This document shows, one piece after another, positions 35,996 through 45,716 of a DNA stretch of 64,000 bases. How positions within the stretch are numbered: position 1 is the stretch's first letter; the number at the start of each line of letters is the position of its first letter. A model generated the notes under the pieces. That model did no database searches. It was not told the origin of the DNA and saw nothing but the letters and a program-made list of their open reading frames with translations. Source of the DNA: Burkholderiales bacterium. Its GTDB lineage: Bacteria; Pseudomonadota; Gammaproteobacteria; Burkholderiales; Burkholderiaceae_C. Location: contig CANCVB010000002.1 of NCBI GenBank assembly GCA_947381415.1, positions 62,001 to 126,000 of the forward strand. The letters run 5' to 3'. The translations under genes were made by a program, and so were the position numbers.

Positions 35996-37315
35996 ATGCA
36001 TCCAAAAGCCCTGTTAGACGCTTGCACCGAACTCACCCGTTTGCTGCTTCGCTTTGACCACCCTGCCGACAGCGTGGTTTCCAAATACTTCCGAGACCAA
36101 CGCAAGCAAATGGCCTTAGGCCCGCGTGAGCGTGGTGTGCTGGCCGAGACGGGCTACAACGTGTTGCGCCAGAAACTGCGTTTTGAGCATCTGGCGAAGT
36201 CTGGCACAGGCGTGAAAGAGCGACGCTTGGCCATTTTGGGTTGGGCTGCTTATTTAGATGCCCAAGCCAAACTGCAGCAGCCCCAGGCCACCCACGGCGA
36301 CCGCGGCTTCATGAAAGCCGCCATGAGCGAGATGGAGTTCAAGTGGTTGGCCGATTGCGACGCCGCCACCGACGACGCATTCCTCGCGCCCCACAAACAT
36401 AACCTGCCGCCCTGGTTGGCCGAAGCCTTGGAAGCCCAATTGGGTGACCAGTTTTGGCCCTTGGTCGATAGCTTGCAGCACACCGCTGGCTTGGATGTGC
36501 GGGTCAACACCATACTGGCCAAACGTGCGGACGTCCAAGCTGAACTTGAAAAGCACAGCATTGCCGTGCAGCCCACGCCTTTTTCACCTTGGGGCTTGCG
36601 CATGAATGCCAAGCCCAACCTGAGCAAGCTCAGCTTGTTTGAAAAGGGCGTGATCGAGGTGCAAGACGAGGGTTCGCAATTGCTGGCGCTGTTGGTGGAC
36701 GCCAAGCGTGGCGAGATGGTGGCCGATTTTTGTGCAGGGGCGGGGGGCAAAACCTTGGCCCTGGGCGCCTCCATGCGCAACACAGGTCGTTTGTATGCGT
36801 TTGACACTTCGGCGCATCGCTTGGAAGCCTTGAAGCCTCGACTGGCACGCAGTGGTTTGTCCAACATCCACCCCGTGGCCATCGCGCATGAACGCGACGA
36901 GCGCATCAAGCGTTTGCGCGGCAAGATGGACCGCGTCTTGGTGGATGCGCCTTGCACGGGGCTGGGCACCTTGCGTCGCAACCCCGACCTCAAGTGGCGT
37001 CAAACCCCGCAGGCGGTGGCTGAACTCTCGGTCAAACAAACGGCCATCTTGGCCAGCGCAGCGCGGCTTCTCAAGCCGGGTGGTCGCTTGGTTTATGCCA
37101 CTTGCAGCTTGCTGCCGGAAGAAAACGAGCAGATCGCCCAAGCGTTCAGCGAGGCGCATCCCCAATTCAAACCACTGTCGGTGCAAGAGGTATTGACCGA
37201 ACTTCAGGTGGATCAGGCGGCCAGTTTGTGCACCGCTGACGGCTTGTATTTGCGCTTGTGGCCGCATCGCCATGGCACCGATGGGTTCTTTGCAGCCGCA
37301 TGGGTCGCGGCATAA
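35996..37315 (+). CDS. RsmB/NOP2-family RNA m5C methyltransferase
   Basis: This SAM-dependent RNA cytosine-5 methyltransferase (439 aa) has an N-terminal NusB-like helical region (about 1-140), a PUA-like/ferredoxin-type insert, and the catalytic domain with the SAM motif VADFCAGAGGKTLALG. It has the two catalytic cysteines, in DAPCTGLGTLRRNP (motif IV) and YATCSLLPEEN (motif VI). It may act on 16S rRNA, as RsmB does at C967, but the sequence does not resolve which position. It is divergent from DUF1653 and followed by a desaturase gene. Confidence 0.9.
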   Translation: MHPKALLDACTELTRLLLRFDHPADSVVSKYFRDQRKQMALGPRERGVLAETGYNVLRQKLRFEHLAKSGTGVKERRLAILGWAAYLDAQAKLQQPQATHGDRGFMKAAMSEMEFKWLADCDAATDDAFLAPHKHNLPPWLAEALEAQLGDQFWPLVDSLQHTAGLDVRVNTILAKRADVQAELEKHSIAVQPTPFSPWGLRMNAKPNLSKLSLFEKGVIEVQDEGSQLLALLVDAKRGEMVADFCAGAGGKTLALGASMRNTGRLYAFDTSAHRLEALKPRLARSGLSNIHPVAIAHERDERIKRLRGKMDRVLVDAPCTGLGTLRRNPDLKWRQTPQAVAELSVKQTAILASAARLLKPGGRLVYATCSLLPEENEQIAQAFSEAHPQFKPLSVQEVLTELQVDQAASLCTADGLYLRLWPHRHGTDGFFAAAWVAA

Positions 37316-37346
37316 AATCTGCTCGCGCACGCTTTTAAGGATGATT

Positions 37347-38561
37347 ATGGTTTTGCCCTCATGGCCTTGGTTGGATACGTTGCTCAATTGGCTGGCTTAT
37401 GGCACCTGGCACTTGAGCGCTTGGCAGTTGGTGTTGTTCACCTTGGCCATGACCCATGTCACCATTGCCGCGGTGACCATTTATTTGCACCGCCATCAGG
37501 CGCATCGTTCCTTGGATCTGCATTGGTTACCTGCGCATTTTTTCCGTTTGTGGTTGTGGTTGACCACGGGCATGACCACCAAAGCATGGGCCTCTATTCA
37601 CCGCAAACACCATGCCAAATGTGAGACTGAAGAGGACCCGCACAGCCCGCAAGTGTTTGGCATCAACAAGGTGTTTTGGCAGGGTGCAGAGCTCTACCGC
37701 CAAGAAGCCGCCAATGCAGAAACCTTGCGTAAGTACGGCCATGGCACACCCGACGATTGGATTGAACGCCATTTGTATTCGCGTTTTTCGTGGCAAGGCT
37801 TGGGCGTGATGATGGTCATCGACTTGGCTTTGTTCGGCGCCATTGGCCTCACAGTGTGGGCAGTGCAAATGTTGTGGATTCCGGTCACCGCAGCAGGTGT
37901 GATCAATGGCATTGGCCACTACTGGGGCTACCGCAATTTCGAAGCGCCGGACGCCAGCACCAATATTTCCCCATGGGGCATATTGATTGGCGGTGAAGAG
38001 TTGCACAACAACCACCACACCTATCCCACCTCGGCCAAGTTATCGGTGAAACCCTATGAATTTGACATTGGCTGGTTGTACATCCGCTTGTTGGAAACCT
38101 TGGGCTTGGCCAGCGTGAAAAAAACCCCGCCCAAGCTGCATTACGCCGATGCCAAACCGGTGGCTGATGAAAAAACCTTAGAGGCCTTGATTGCCAACCG
38201 CTACGAAGTCATGGCCGGTTTTGCCACGCAACTCAAACTGGCCTTGAAGCAAGAGGTGGCCAGTTTGCCCAAACTGCCTACCGATGCCGTGCTCATTGCA
38301 GCGCGCCGTTGGATGCACCGTGATGAGGTTCAGGTCCCTGAGCAATTCCGCGCATTGTTGGCGCAAGCCCGCGCAGTTCTGCCCGATGTCGACACCATGG
38401 TGCGCATGCGCGAAGAGCTGCGTCAATTGTGGCTCAACACCCATGCCAGTCAAGCGCAATTGGCGCTGGACTTGCAAGCCTGGTGCCGCCGTGCCGAGGA
38501 AAGTGGTGTGGCTGCATTGCGCGATTTTTCTCTGCAATTGCGTGCTGTGCGCATGGGATGA
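37347..38561 (+). CDS. Fatty acid desaturase (delta-9 type) with C-terminal helical extension
   Basis: This membrane di-iron desaturase (404 aa) has the three histidine boxes HRHQAH (about residue 50), HRKHH (about 88) and HNNHH (about 225), and four transmembrane segments. It probably introduces a cis double bond in acyl-CoA or phospholipid acyl chains. The usual catalytic core ends near residue 270; about 130 further residues form a helical, charged tail (ending ELRQLWLNTHASQAQ and RAVRMG). I prefer the ATG at 37347 because AAGG lies 6 nt upstream; the ATG at 37341 abuts it. The stop overlaps the next ATG. Confidence 0.9.
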   Translation: MVLPSWPWLDTLLNWLAYGTWHLSAWQLVLFTLAMTHVTIAAVTIYLHRHQAHRSLDLHWLPAHFFRLWLWLTTGMTTKAWASIHRKHHAKCETEEDPHSPQVFGINKVFWQGAELYRQEAANAETLRKYGHGTPDDWIERHLYSRFSWQGLGVMMVIDLALFGAIGLTVWAVQMLWIPVTAAGVINGIGHYWGYRNFEAPDASTNISPWGILIGGEELHNNHHTYPTSAKLSVKPYEFDIGWLYIRLLETLGLASVKKTPPKLHYADAKPVADEKTLEALIANRYEVMAGFATQLKLALKQEVASLPKLPTDAVLIAARRWMHRDEVQVPEQFRALLAQARAVLPDVDTMVRMREELRQLWLNTHASQAQLALDLQAWCRRAEESGVAALRDFSLQLRAVRMG

Positions 38562-40189
38562 GCAGCCCCCATTTTGACTATGTGATTGTGGGTGGAGGCT
38601 CGGCTGGTGCCACCCTCGCCAACCGCTTAAGTGCTGATCCAAGTGTCAGCGTGTGCTTGCTAGAGGCAGGCGGTGATGGCCGTGATGTGCTTATTCGAGC
38701 GCCCATGGCGGCGGCCGTGATGCTGCCGGGAAAGCCTTTAAAAGTAAACAACTGGGCATTTGAAACCACGCCCCAAGTAGGATTGAATGGCCGCCGTGGT
38801 TACCAGCCCAGAGGTAAAGCTTTGGGGGGGTCAAGTGCTGTCAATGCCATGCTGTACCTGCGAGGCCAGCCGCAAGACTATGACGCTTGGCGTGACCTGG
38901 GCTGTCACGGTTGGGGCTTTGGCGATGTGCTGCCATATTTCAAACGGGCTGAAAACAACCAGCGCGGCAACAGCCAATGGCACGGTACGGGCGGTCCTTT
39001 GTCGGTGGCGTTTCAGCAGTCACCAAGGGCTGTGTCAACAGCATGGTTGGAGGCTGCGGCACAGTGCGGCATTCCTTTGAACGACGATTTCAATGGACCT
39101 GCACAAGAAGGGGCCGGCTTGTTCCAGGTCACCCAGTTTTGGGATGACCAGCGTAATGGCGAGCGGTGTTCAGCAGCTGCGGGTTATTTGCACCCCATCA
39201 TGGCCGCGCGACCGAATCTCAGCATCATCACGGGTGCCCATGCCACGGCGTTGCTGTGGACTGACAGACGCATCACGGGTGTGGCATACCGGCGCGGTCA
39301 ACATGCCCTCAAAGTACATGCCAAAGCAGAAGTGTTGCTGTGTGCAGGTGCTTTCCAGTCGCCGCAACTTCTGATGCTCAGCGGCATCGGTCCTGGCGAG
39401 CATTTGCAATCCCTTGGTATTGAGGTCAAGCAAGATTTGCAGGGCGTTGGCGCTAATTTGCAAGACCATCTGGATGTGACCTTGGCCTATCACTCGTTGC
39501 GATCCGATGTGCTTGGCATCGCGCCAGGGGCGGCATGGCAACTTCTGAAGGCCATTCAACAGTGGCGCACCGACGGCACTGGCATGGTGGCAACACCTTT
39601 TGCAGAAGCGGGCGCATTTGTGAAATGTGCGCCACAGGCTGAGCGGCCCGACATTCAATTCCACTTTGTGGTGGCAAGGGTTGAAGACCATGCCCGACGT
39701 TTACATTGGGGATATGGGTATTCATGCCACGTATGCGTGCTCAGACCACATTCGCGCGGCACTGTGCGTTTGCAAAGCCGTGATCCTCTGGACGCTCCTT
39801 TGATAGACCCTGCCTATTTGAGCGACGACAGGGACACTGCTTTGATGGTGGAGGGCGCCAAAAAGTTGCGCACCATCATGCAAGCGCCTGCTCTTGCCTC
39901 TTACAGAGGAAAAGAGATTGGCACCGCAGATATTCAATCTGATGCGCAATGGGCGGCTCATATCCGTGCGCATGCAGACACCATTTACCACCCTGTGGGT
40001 ACCTGCAAAATGGGCGCGTCCCAAGACCCAATGGCGGTCCTTGATACGCAGTTGCGTGTCAATGGGGTGGCGGGTTTGCGGGTGATTGACGCTTCTGTCA
40101 TGCCAACGCTGATCAGCGGAAATACCAATGCCCCAACCATCATGCTGGCTGAAAAAGCCGCAGACTTGGTGCGCATCAACGCCAATTAA
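38558..40189 (+). CDS. GMC-family oxidoreductase (choline dehydrogenase-like)
   Basis: This FAD-dependent alcohol dehydrogenase-type protein (543 aa) has the N-terminal FAD motif VIVGGGSAGATLANRL, the GMC signature GKALGGSSAVNAMLYLRG, a second signature GAFQSPQLLMLSGIGPGEHL and the C-terminal active-site HPVGTCKMG plus VMPTLISGNTNAPTIMLAEKAA. Substrate alcohol unknown. The ATG at 38558 overlaps the desaturase stop by 4 nt, so the two are translationally coupled, which hints at a shared lipid or fatty alcohol pathway (inference). Confidence 0.92.
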   Translation: MSSPHFDYVIVGGGSAGATLANRLSADPSVSVCLLEAGGDGRDVLIRAPMAAAVMLPGKPLKVNNWAFETTPQVGLNGRRGYQPRGKALGGSSAVNAMLYLRGQPQDYDAWRDLGCHGWGFGDVLPYFKRAENNQRGNSQWHGTGGPLSVAFQQSPRAVSTAWLEAAAQCGIPLNDDFNGPAQEGAGLFQVTQFWDDQRNGERCSAAAGYLHPIMAARPNLSIITGAHATALLWTDRRITGVAYRRGQHALKVHAKAEVLLCAGAFQSPQLLMLSGIGPGEHLQSLGIEVKQDLQGVGANLQDHLDVTLAYHSLRSDVLGIAPGAAWQLLKAIQQWRTDGTGMVATPFAEAGAFVKCAPQAERPDIQFHFVVARVEDHARRLHWGYGYSCHVCVLRPHSRGTVRLQSRDPLDAPLIDPAYLSDDRDTALMVEGAKKLRTIMQAPALASYRGKEIGTADIQSDAQWAAHIRAHADTIYHPVGTCKMGASQDPMAVLDTQLRVNGVAGLRVIDASVMPTLISGNTNAPTIMLAEKAADLVRINAN

Positions 40190-40197
40190 AAATATAG

Positions 40198-40229
40198 GTT
40201 GACCAAAATAAATGTTTATTTAGGTCAAC
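40198..40229. repeat. 32-bp near-perfect palindrome downstream of the GMC gene
   Basis: GTTGACCAAAATAAA (40198-40212) is matched by the reverse complement of TTTATTTAGGTCAAC (40215-40229), with one mismatch and a 2-nt TG centre. It starts 8 nt after the GMC oxidoreductase stop and lies about 75 nt upstream of the small exported protein gene. It lacks a T-run, so it is a poor terminator; an operator for a dimeric regulator or a cruciform-type element is more likely. Confidence 0.7.
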
Positions 40230-40304
40230 ATGCGCCGCAGAGGTGGCGTTGTAGATGCACTCCAATATCTTGGAGGTTTCTTCAACCAAACCAAAGGAAG
40301 TCAA

Positions 40305-40517
40305 ATGAAAAAAGTTCTCGCCACCCTGATTGCCGGTTTCATTGCTGCCAGCGCTTTTGCTGCTTCGCCAACGGCCACACCCGCAGCCAGTACGCCTGCT
40401 GCGACTGCTGAAGTTGCCAAGCCAGTCGCTGTAACCAAGAAGCACAAAGCAGCTAAAGAAGGTAAGAAAAAAATCTCTCCTGCTGCCCATGCGCCTGCAT
40501 CTGCTGTCGTGAAATAA
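40305..40517 (+). CDS. Small exported Ala/Pro/Lys-rich protein
   Basis: This 70-aa product begins with a clear signal peptide (MKKVLATLIAGFIAASAFAA). The short mature part is low-complexity, first Ala/Pro/Thr-rich (TATPAASTPAATAEVAKPVA) and then Lys-rich (KKHKAAKEGKKK), with no cysteine. The ATG at 40305 is fixed by AAAGGAAG just upstream and by the signal peptide. Similar small basic secreted proteins are common in Comamonadaceae, some named acid-shock-like, but the function is unknown. It is flanked on both sides by inverted repeats. Confidence 0.75.
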   Translation: MKKVLATLIAGFIAASAFAASPTATPAASTPAATAEVAKPVAVTKKHKAAKEGKKKISPAAHAPASAVVK

Positions 40518-40526
40518 GCGCGCAGA

Positions 40527-40594
40527 CTGTTTGGGCCTGATTTTCAGGGCTTGCTAAAAGGCACATTCATCCTGAAAATCAGCGCCACAAACAG
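40527..40594. repeat. Long imperfect hairpin between two exported-protein genes
   Basis: CTGATTTTCAGG (40537-40548) is an exact reverse complement of CCTGAAAATCAG (40571-40582), extended by CTGTTTG (40527-40533) and CAAACAG (40588-40594) across a short internal loop. The apical loop is 22 nt. As RNA it would form a stable stem of about 19 bp with no U-tract after it. It starts 10 nt after the small exported-protein gene and ends 14 nt before the next gene, so it could be a 3' stabiliser, an attenuator or the remnant of a small mobile repeat. Confidence 0.75.
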
Positions 40595-40608
40595 ATGTTT
40601 TACCTGAT

Positions 40609-41043
40609 ATGCACACATTGCCTTTTCTTCGTTGCTTGATTGTTGCTTGGGGTTTGAGTGTTGCGGCAGCCTCGGCGCAGGAGCAAGCCAAAGTTCTCTC
40701 CAGTACCCCGACGCTATTGCCTTCCAGCACGGTCAATAGCAATGGTCAGGTGGTCATGTACACCGTATTTAATGTGGTTTACGAATACGCAGGCAAACAA
40801 TACACCGTGCAAATGCCCAACGACCCTGGCCCTTACGTCATGCTGCAAGTCACGCCCGCTTACTCAGCTTCCACGCCTGTGCCACCTTTGCCACCTGCGC
40901 CGCAAGTCATTTACGTCCAACCTCCGCCACAGGTGTTAACCAACCCTGTTTATGTCATGCCTTATTCACCGCCTTATTACTATGGCAACCCACTGCCCTT
41001 TACTTTCAATTTTGGCTTGGGATACTACCGCTGGCGACATTAG
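40609..41043 (+). CDS. Exported protein with Pro/Tyr-rich tail, unknown function
   Basis: This 144-aa protein has an N-terminal signal peptide (about residues 1-23, ending SAAASAQ). A conserved-looking core follows (VVYEYAGKQYTVQMPNDPGPYVMLQVTP), and then a proline-rich region and a Tyr-rich C-terminus (SPPYYYGNPL, GLGYYRWRH). I recognise no catalytic motif. It may be a small surface or periplasmic structural protein. It follows a long hairpin after the small exported protein gene, and ends 11 nt before a bidirectional terminator. Confidence 0.7.
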   Translation: MHTLPFLRCLIVAWGLSVAAASAQEQAKVLSSTPTLLPSSTVNSNGQVVMYTVFNVVYEYAGKQYTVQMPNDPGPYVMLQVTPAYSASTPVPPLPPAPQVIYVQPPPQVLTNPVYVMPYSPPYYYGNPLPFTFNFGLGYYRWRH

Positions 41044-41054
41044 CTTCAGACATT

Positions 41055-41080
41055 AAAAAACCCGCCTAGGCGGGTTTTTT
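41055..41080. terminator. Bidirectional intrinsic terminator
   Basis: A-run AAAAAA, stem CCCGCC...GGCGGG (41061-41066 and 41069-41074) with a very tight loop, then TTTTTT. The symmetric A and T tracts make it work for both the exported protein gene (plus strand) and rpmG (minus strand), which converge here. Confidence 0.9.
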
Positions 41081-41095
41081 CGATCGGAGTCTGAA

Positions 41096-41266
41096 TTACT
41101 TCAGCTTGATTTCTTTGTATTCGACATGCTTGCGTGCCTTAGGGTCGAATTTCATGATCGACATTTTTTCGGGCATGGTTTTCTTGTTTTTGCTGGTGGT
41201 GTAGAAGTGACCGGTGCCAGCAGTTGATTCCAGCTTGATTTTTTCGCGTCCGCCTTTGGAAGCCAT
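41096..41266 (-). CDS. rpmG: 50S ribosomal protein L33
   Basis: This is the 56-aa ribosomal protein L33, beginning [20 protein letters not shown] and containing the YTTSKNK and [18 protein letters not shown] segments typical of the cysteine-free (zinc-independent) form. It is encoded 29 nt downstream of rpmB on the same strand, the usual rpmB-rpmG pair, and is followed by an intrinsic terminator. The stop codon is TTA (complement) at 41096-41098. Confidence 0.97.
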   Translation of the reverse strand: MASKGGREKIKLESTAGTGHFYTTSKNKKTMPEKMSIMKFDPKARKHVEYKEIKLK

Positions 41267-41295
41267 GATGAAGTCCTTTCGAAGTCGGTGAAAAA

Positions 41296-41529
41296 TTAAG
41301 CTTGGCCGCGAGCGCGCATGTCTGCGAGCACGACGTCAATGCCTTTTTTGTCGATCAAGCGCAATGCAGCACTGGAGACGCGCAAACGCACCCAACGGTT
41401 CTCGGTTTCCACCCAGAAACGGCGGTACTGCAGATTGGGCATGAAACGACGCTTGGTTTTGTTGTTGGCGTGGGAAACATTATTCCCAACCATGGGGCCT
41501 TTGCCCGTGACTTCACATACGCGTGCCAT
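41296..41529 (-). CDS. rpmB: 50S ribosomal protein L28
   Basis: L28 is a large-subunit rRNA-binding protein. The 77-aa sequence has the family opening [20 protein letters not shown] and the [21 protein letters not shown] core. It heads the rpmB-rpmG operon, with an AAGGAG ribosome-binding site on the minus strand just upstream. No zinc-binding Cys quartet is present. Confidence 0.97.
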   Translation of the reverse strand: MARVCEVTGKGPMVGNNVSHANNKTKRRFMPNLQYRRFWVETENRWVRLRVSSAALRLIDKKGIDVVLADMRARGQA

Positions 41530-41665
41530 TCAGACACTCCTTCTAAAAACAGCTTGCAAACAAGTTGCTAAAGCTTGACCTCGCCAAATGGGGGGCGGTA
41601 TCCCCTGGATCGAATCCACAGAGCCAAATATTGTAGCCTGATTCCAATTGCCGCCCTAAAAGGGC

Positions 41666-42655
<990 letters not shown>

Positions 42656-42729
42656 TCACGAGAAAGTGGTAATTTTAGGGCTTGCCATCAATGTTTGCCG
42701 AGGAGCTCCTGTTAAGCTTATGTTCTGTC

Positions 42730-45063
42730 ATGACTTATTCGTTAAACACACTCAATAACACGCGTGAAAAACCGCCTGAGATGACAGGTTGGCAGCGTTT
42801 TATTCAAGAAATTGCTTTGGCGGTCGGTTTCGTGGTGCTGCTATTTTGGCTTTTGGCCATTCTGAGCCACTCAGCGCTAGACCCGGCTTGGACAACCTCA
42901 GGTTCTAACCCCGCTATTCGAAATTGGGGAGGGCGCATAGGCGCAGCCATCAGCGATTTATCCTTTTTCTTATTGGGCTATTCGGTGTTTTGGTGTTATT
43001 TGGCTGGCCTTGTCGGTTGGCTGTCGGCCTTGGCCAACCGTTTACGCAGCGAGGAAGATGTGGTTGTCAGCGACCCAGACATTTGGCGTTTGACACGTTG
43101 GGCGTTTTGGAGTGGTTTGGTCATGTTGCTGTTGTCGAGCTCGGGCTTGGAATTCACGCGCCTGTACCGTTTTGAAAGTCAATTGCCGGGTCACCATGCA
43201 GGCGGGGTGGTTGGTTATTTGGTGGGCAGTACGGCCAATAAATGGCTGGGCTTTAACGGATCAGGTTTGGTATTTATCGTTTTTCTGGTGATCGGTTTGT
43301 CGTGGGTGTTTCGTTTCTCATGGATCCAGGTTGCTGAAAAAATGGGAGCAGCTATTGATGGCTTCATTGCGCAGCAACGCGAGAAACGTGAAATTGCCCA
43401 AGACGTCGCACTGGGTGAGGCAGCAGCCCGCGCTCGTGAAAATGACATGGTGTGGGAGCGTGATGAAAATGCCGACATTCCTGCTCACCCCGTACGCATC
43501 GTGGTTGAACCCGAGCCAGCGCCGCCCAAAAGTGAGCGGGTGGCGCGCGAACGGCAAAAGCCCTTGTTCAATGATTTGCCCGATTCACGACTGCCGCAGG
43601 TGGAGTTGCTTGACGCTTCCCAGCTCAAGCACGATCCTGTGGACGCGGAAACGATCGAGTTCACCAGCCGTTTGATCGAGAAAAAATTGCGCGACTTTGG
43701 CGTCGAGGTCAAGGTGTTGGCAGCCGCTCCAGGACCCGTGGTGACACGCTACGAAATCGAACCTGCAACGGGCGTCAAAGGCTCGCAAGTGGTGAATTTG
43801 GCCAAGGACTTGGCGCGTTCATTAAGCATGGTCTCTATTCGTGTGGTGGAAACCATTCCAGGGAAAAACTTCATGGCGCTGGAGCTACCCAACAGCAAGC
43901 GCCAAACCATACGCTTGAGCGAAATCTTGGGGTCTTCGGTTTACAACGAGGCCAAATCCATGCTCACCATGGGGCTGGGCAAAGACATTGGTGGCAATCC
44001 TGTGGTGGCCGATTTGGCCAAGATGCCGCATGTGTTGGTGGCAGGGACGACCGGCTCTGGTAAGTCGGTAGGTATCAACGCCATGATTTTGTCGCTGCTC
44101 TACAAGGCTGAGGCGCGTGACGTGCGCATGTTGATGATTGACCCCAAGATGCTTGAGATGTCGGTGTATGAAGGCATTCCACATCTGTTGGCGCCGGTGG
44201 TTACCGACATGAAGCAAGCAGCCCATGGCTTGAATTGGTGTGTCGGTGAAATGGAGCGACGCTACAAACTCATGAGCAAGCTCGGTGTTCGCAATTTGGC
44301 GGGCTACAACCACAAGTTGGATGAGGCGCGTGAGGCGGGGCAGTCCTTGACCAACCCCTTTAGTCTCACCCCCGACGACCCTGAACCCCTGGACCGTTTG
44401 CCGCACATTGTGGTGGTCATCGATGAATTGGCTGACCTGATGATGGTGGTGGGCAAAAAAATCGAAGAGCTCATCGCACGCTTGGCGCAAAAAGCGCGTG
44501 CAGCAGGCATTCATTTGATATTGGCGACCCAGCGACCCAGTGTGGATGTCATCACCGGTTTGATCAAAGCCAATATTCCTACCCGCATAGCGTTTCAGGT
44601 GAGCAGCAAAATTGACAGTCGCACCATCCTCGATCAAATGGGTGCGGAAGCCTTGCTCGGCATGGGCGATATGTTGTATTTACCCAGCGGTACCGGTTTT
44701 CCTGTCCGTGTGCATGGTGCTTTCGTCAGTGATGATGAAGTGCATCGGGTGGTCAGTTATTTGAAAACCCAAGGCGAGCCAAATTACATTGAAGGTGTGC
44801 TCGAAGGCGGTACGGTTGAAGGTGGCTCTGAAGGCCCCGATTTGTTTGGAGAAATCACCAGCGAAAAAGACCCGCTTTACGACCAAGCCGTGGAAGTGGT
44901 TTTGAAGAACCGCAAAGCCAGTATTTCGTTGGTGCAACGCCATTTGAAAATTGGCTACAACCGAGCTGCCCGTTTGGTGGAAGACATGGAAAAGGCAGGC
45001 ATGGTCAGTGCCATGAGCACCAACGGCCAGCGTGAGATTTTGGTTCCCTTGCGTTCAGAATGA
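42730..45063 (+). CDS. ftsK: DNA translocase FtsK
   Basis: FtsK is the septum-located dsDNA translocase that completes chromosome segregation and activates XerCD. The 777-aa protein has four N-terminal transmembrane segments (about residues 25-190), a short linker of about 130 residues, the RecA-like motor with Walker [12 protein letters not shown] and Walker [13 protein letters not shown], and the C-terminal winged-helix gamma domain that reads KOPS sites ([19 protein letters not shown]). The linker is short compared with E. coli FtsK. The start is [17 protein letters not shown] at 42730. The stop overlaps lolA by 4 nt. Confidence 0.95.
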   Translation: MTYSLNTLNNTREKPPEMTGWQRFIQEIALAVGFVVLLFWLLAILSHSALDPAWTTSGSNPAIRNWGGRIGAAISDLSFFLLGYSVFWCYLAGLVGWLSALANRLRSEEDVVVSDPDIWRLTRWAFWSGLVMLLLSSSGLEFTRLYRFESQLPGHHAGGVVGYLVGSTANKWLGFNGSGLVFIVFLVIGLSWVFRFSWIQVAEKMGAAIDGFIAQQREKREIAQDVALGEAAARARENDMVWERDENADIPAHPVRIVVEPEPAPPKSERVARERQKPLFNDLPDSRLPQVELLDASQLKHDPVDAETIEFTSRLIEKKLRDFGVEVKVLAAAPGPVVTRYEIEPATGVKGSQVVNLAKDLARSLSMVSIRVVETIPGKNFMALELPNSKRQTIRLSEILGSSVYNEAKSMLTMGLGKDIGGNPVVADLAKMPHVLVAGTTGSGKSVGINAMILSLLYKAEARDVRMLMIDPKMLEMSVYEGIPHLLAPVVTDMKQAAHGLNWCVGEMERRYKLMSKLGVRNLAGYNHKLDEAREAGQSLTNPFSLTPDDPEPLDRLPHIVVVIDELADLMMVVGKKIEELIARLAQKARAAGIHLILATQRPSVDVITGLIKANIPTRIAFQVSSKIDSRTILDQMGAEALLGMGDMLYLPSGTGFPVRVHGAFVSDDEVHRVVSYLKTQGEPNYIEGVLEGGTVEGGSEGPDLFGEITSEKDPLYDQAVEVVLKNRKASISLVQRHLKIGYNRAARLVEDMEKAGMVSAMSTNGQREILVPLRSE

Positions 45064-45716
45064 AACGCTTAACTCGTCAAACCCTGATGTTTTGTTTGTG
45101 TTGGGGCATGGTTGCAGCCTATGCCGACAGCCTGGAAGTTTTGGCGCAATTTTTAAAATCCACACGCAGTTGGCGCGCAGATTTTGTGCAAGTGGTGACC
45201 GCGCCTGCCAAAGAAGGACGCCCTGCCAAGCCCAAAACGGCTTTGGGTGTGTTTGCCTTTATTCGCCCCAGTGTTTTTCGTTTTGATTACAGCAAACCCT
45301 ATGTTCAAAACATCGTCGCCGATGGTCAACATTTGTGGCTGTTTGACGCCGATTTAAACCAGGTCACCGTGCGCAACCAAGCACAGACCTTGGGCAGCAC
45401 GCCTGCCGCGTTGATTGCCTCTGCCAACGATATTGCCAGCCTGACCAAAGATTTTTCTTTGAAAGCCATGACCGCAGAAGAGGGATTGGAATGGGTCATG
45501 GCCACACCCAAAGTCAAAGATTCAGGCTTGCAAAGTGTGCGCATTGGCTTACGTACAGAAGCGGGTCAAGCGGTATTGAGCCAAATCGACATCTTGGATG
45601 CATTTGGTAACCGATCTCAGATTCGTTTTGACCGTATGGAAGTCAACCCTGTGAATCTGACCATAGGGCATTTCACTTTCGTGCCGCCCAAAGGGGCGGA
45701 TGTGGTGAAACCTTGA
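45060..45716 (+). CDS. lolA: Outer-membrane lipoprotein carrier protein LolA
   Basis: LolA is the periplasmic chaperone that carries lipoproteins from the inner membrane to the outer-membrane receptor. The 218-aa protein has a signal peptide (about 1-22) and the LolA-fold signatures [30 protein letters not shown] and [19 protein letters not shown]. It overlaps ftsK by 4 nt and rarA by 4 nt, giving the conserved ftsK-lolA-rarA order. Confidence 0.95.
   Translation: MKRLTRQTLMFCLCWGMVAAYADSLEVLAQFLKSTRSWRADFVQVVTAPAKEGRPAKPKTALGVFAFIRPSVFRFDYSKPYVQNIVADGQHLWLFDADLNQVTVRNQAQTLGSTPAALIASANDIASLTKDFSLKAMTAEEGLEWVMATPKVKDSGLQSVRIGLRTEAGQAVLSQIDILDAFGNRSQIRFDRMEVNPVNLTIGHFTFVPPKGADVVKP

Noticed and set aside
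41653-41665. GCCCT/AGGGC hairpin just after trxB as a terminator
   Set aside because: The stem is only 5 bp and there is no T-tract in the trxB direction.
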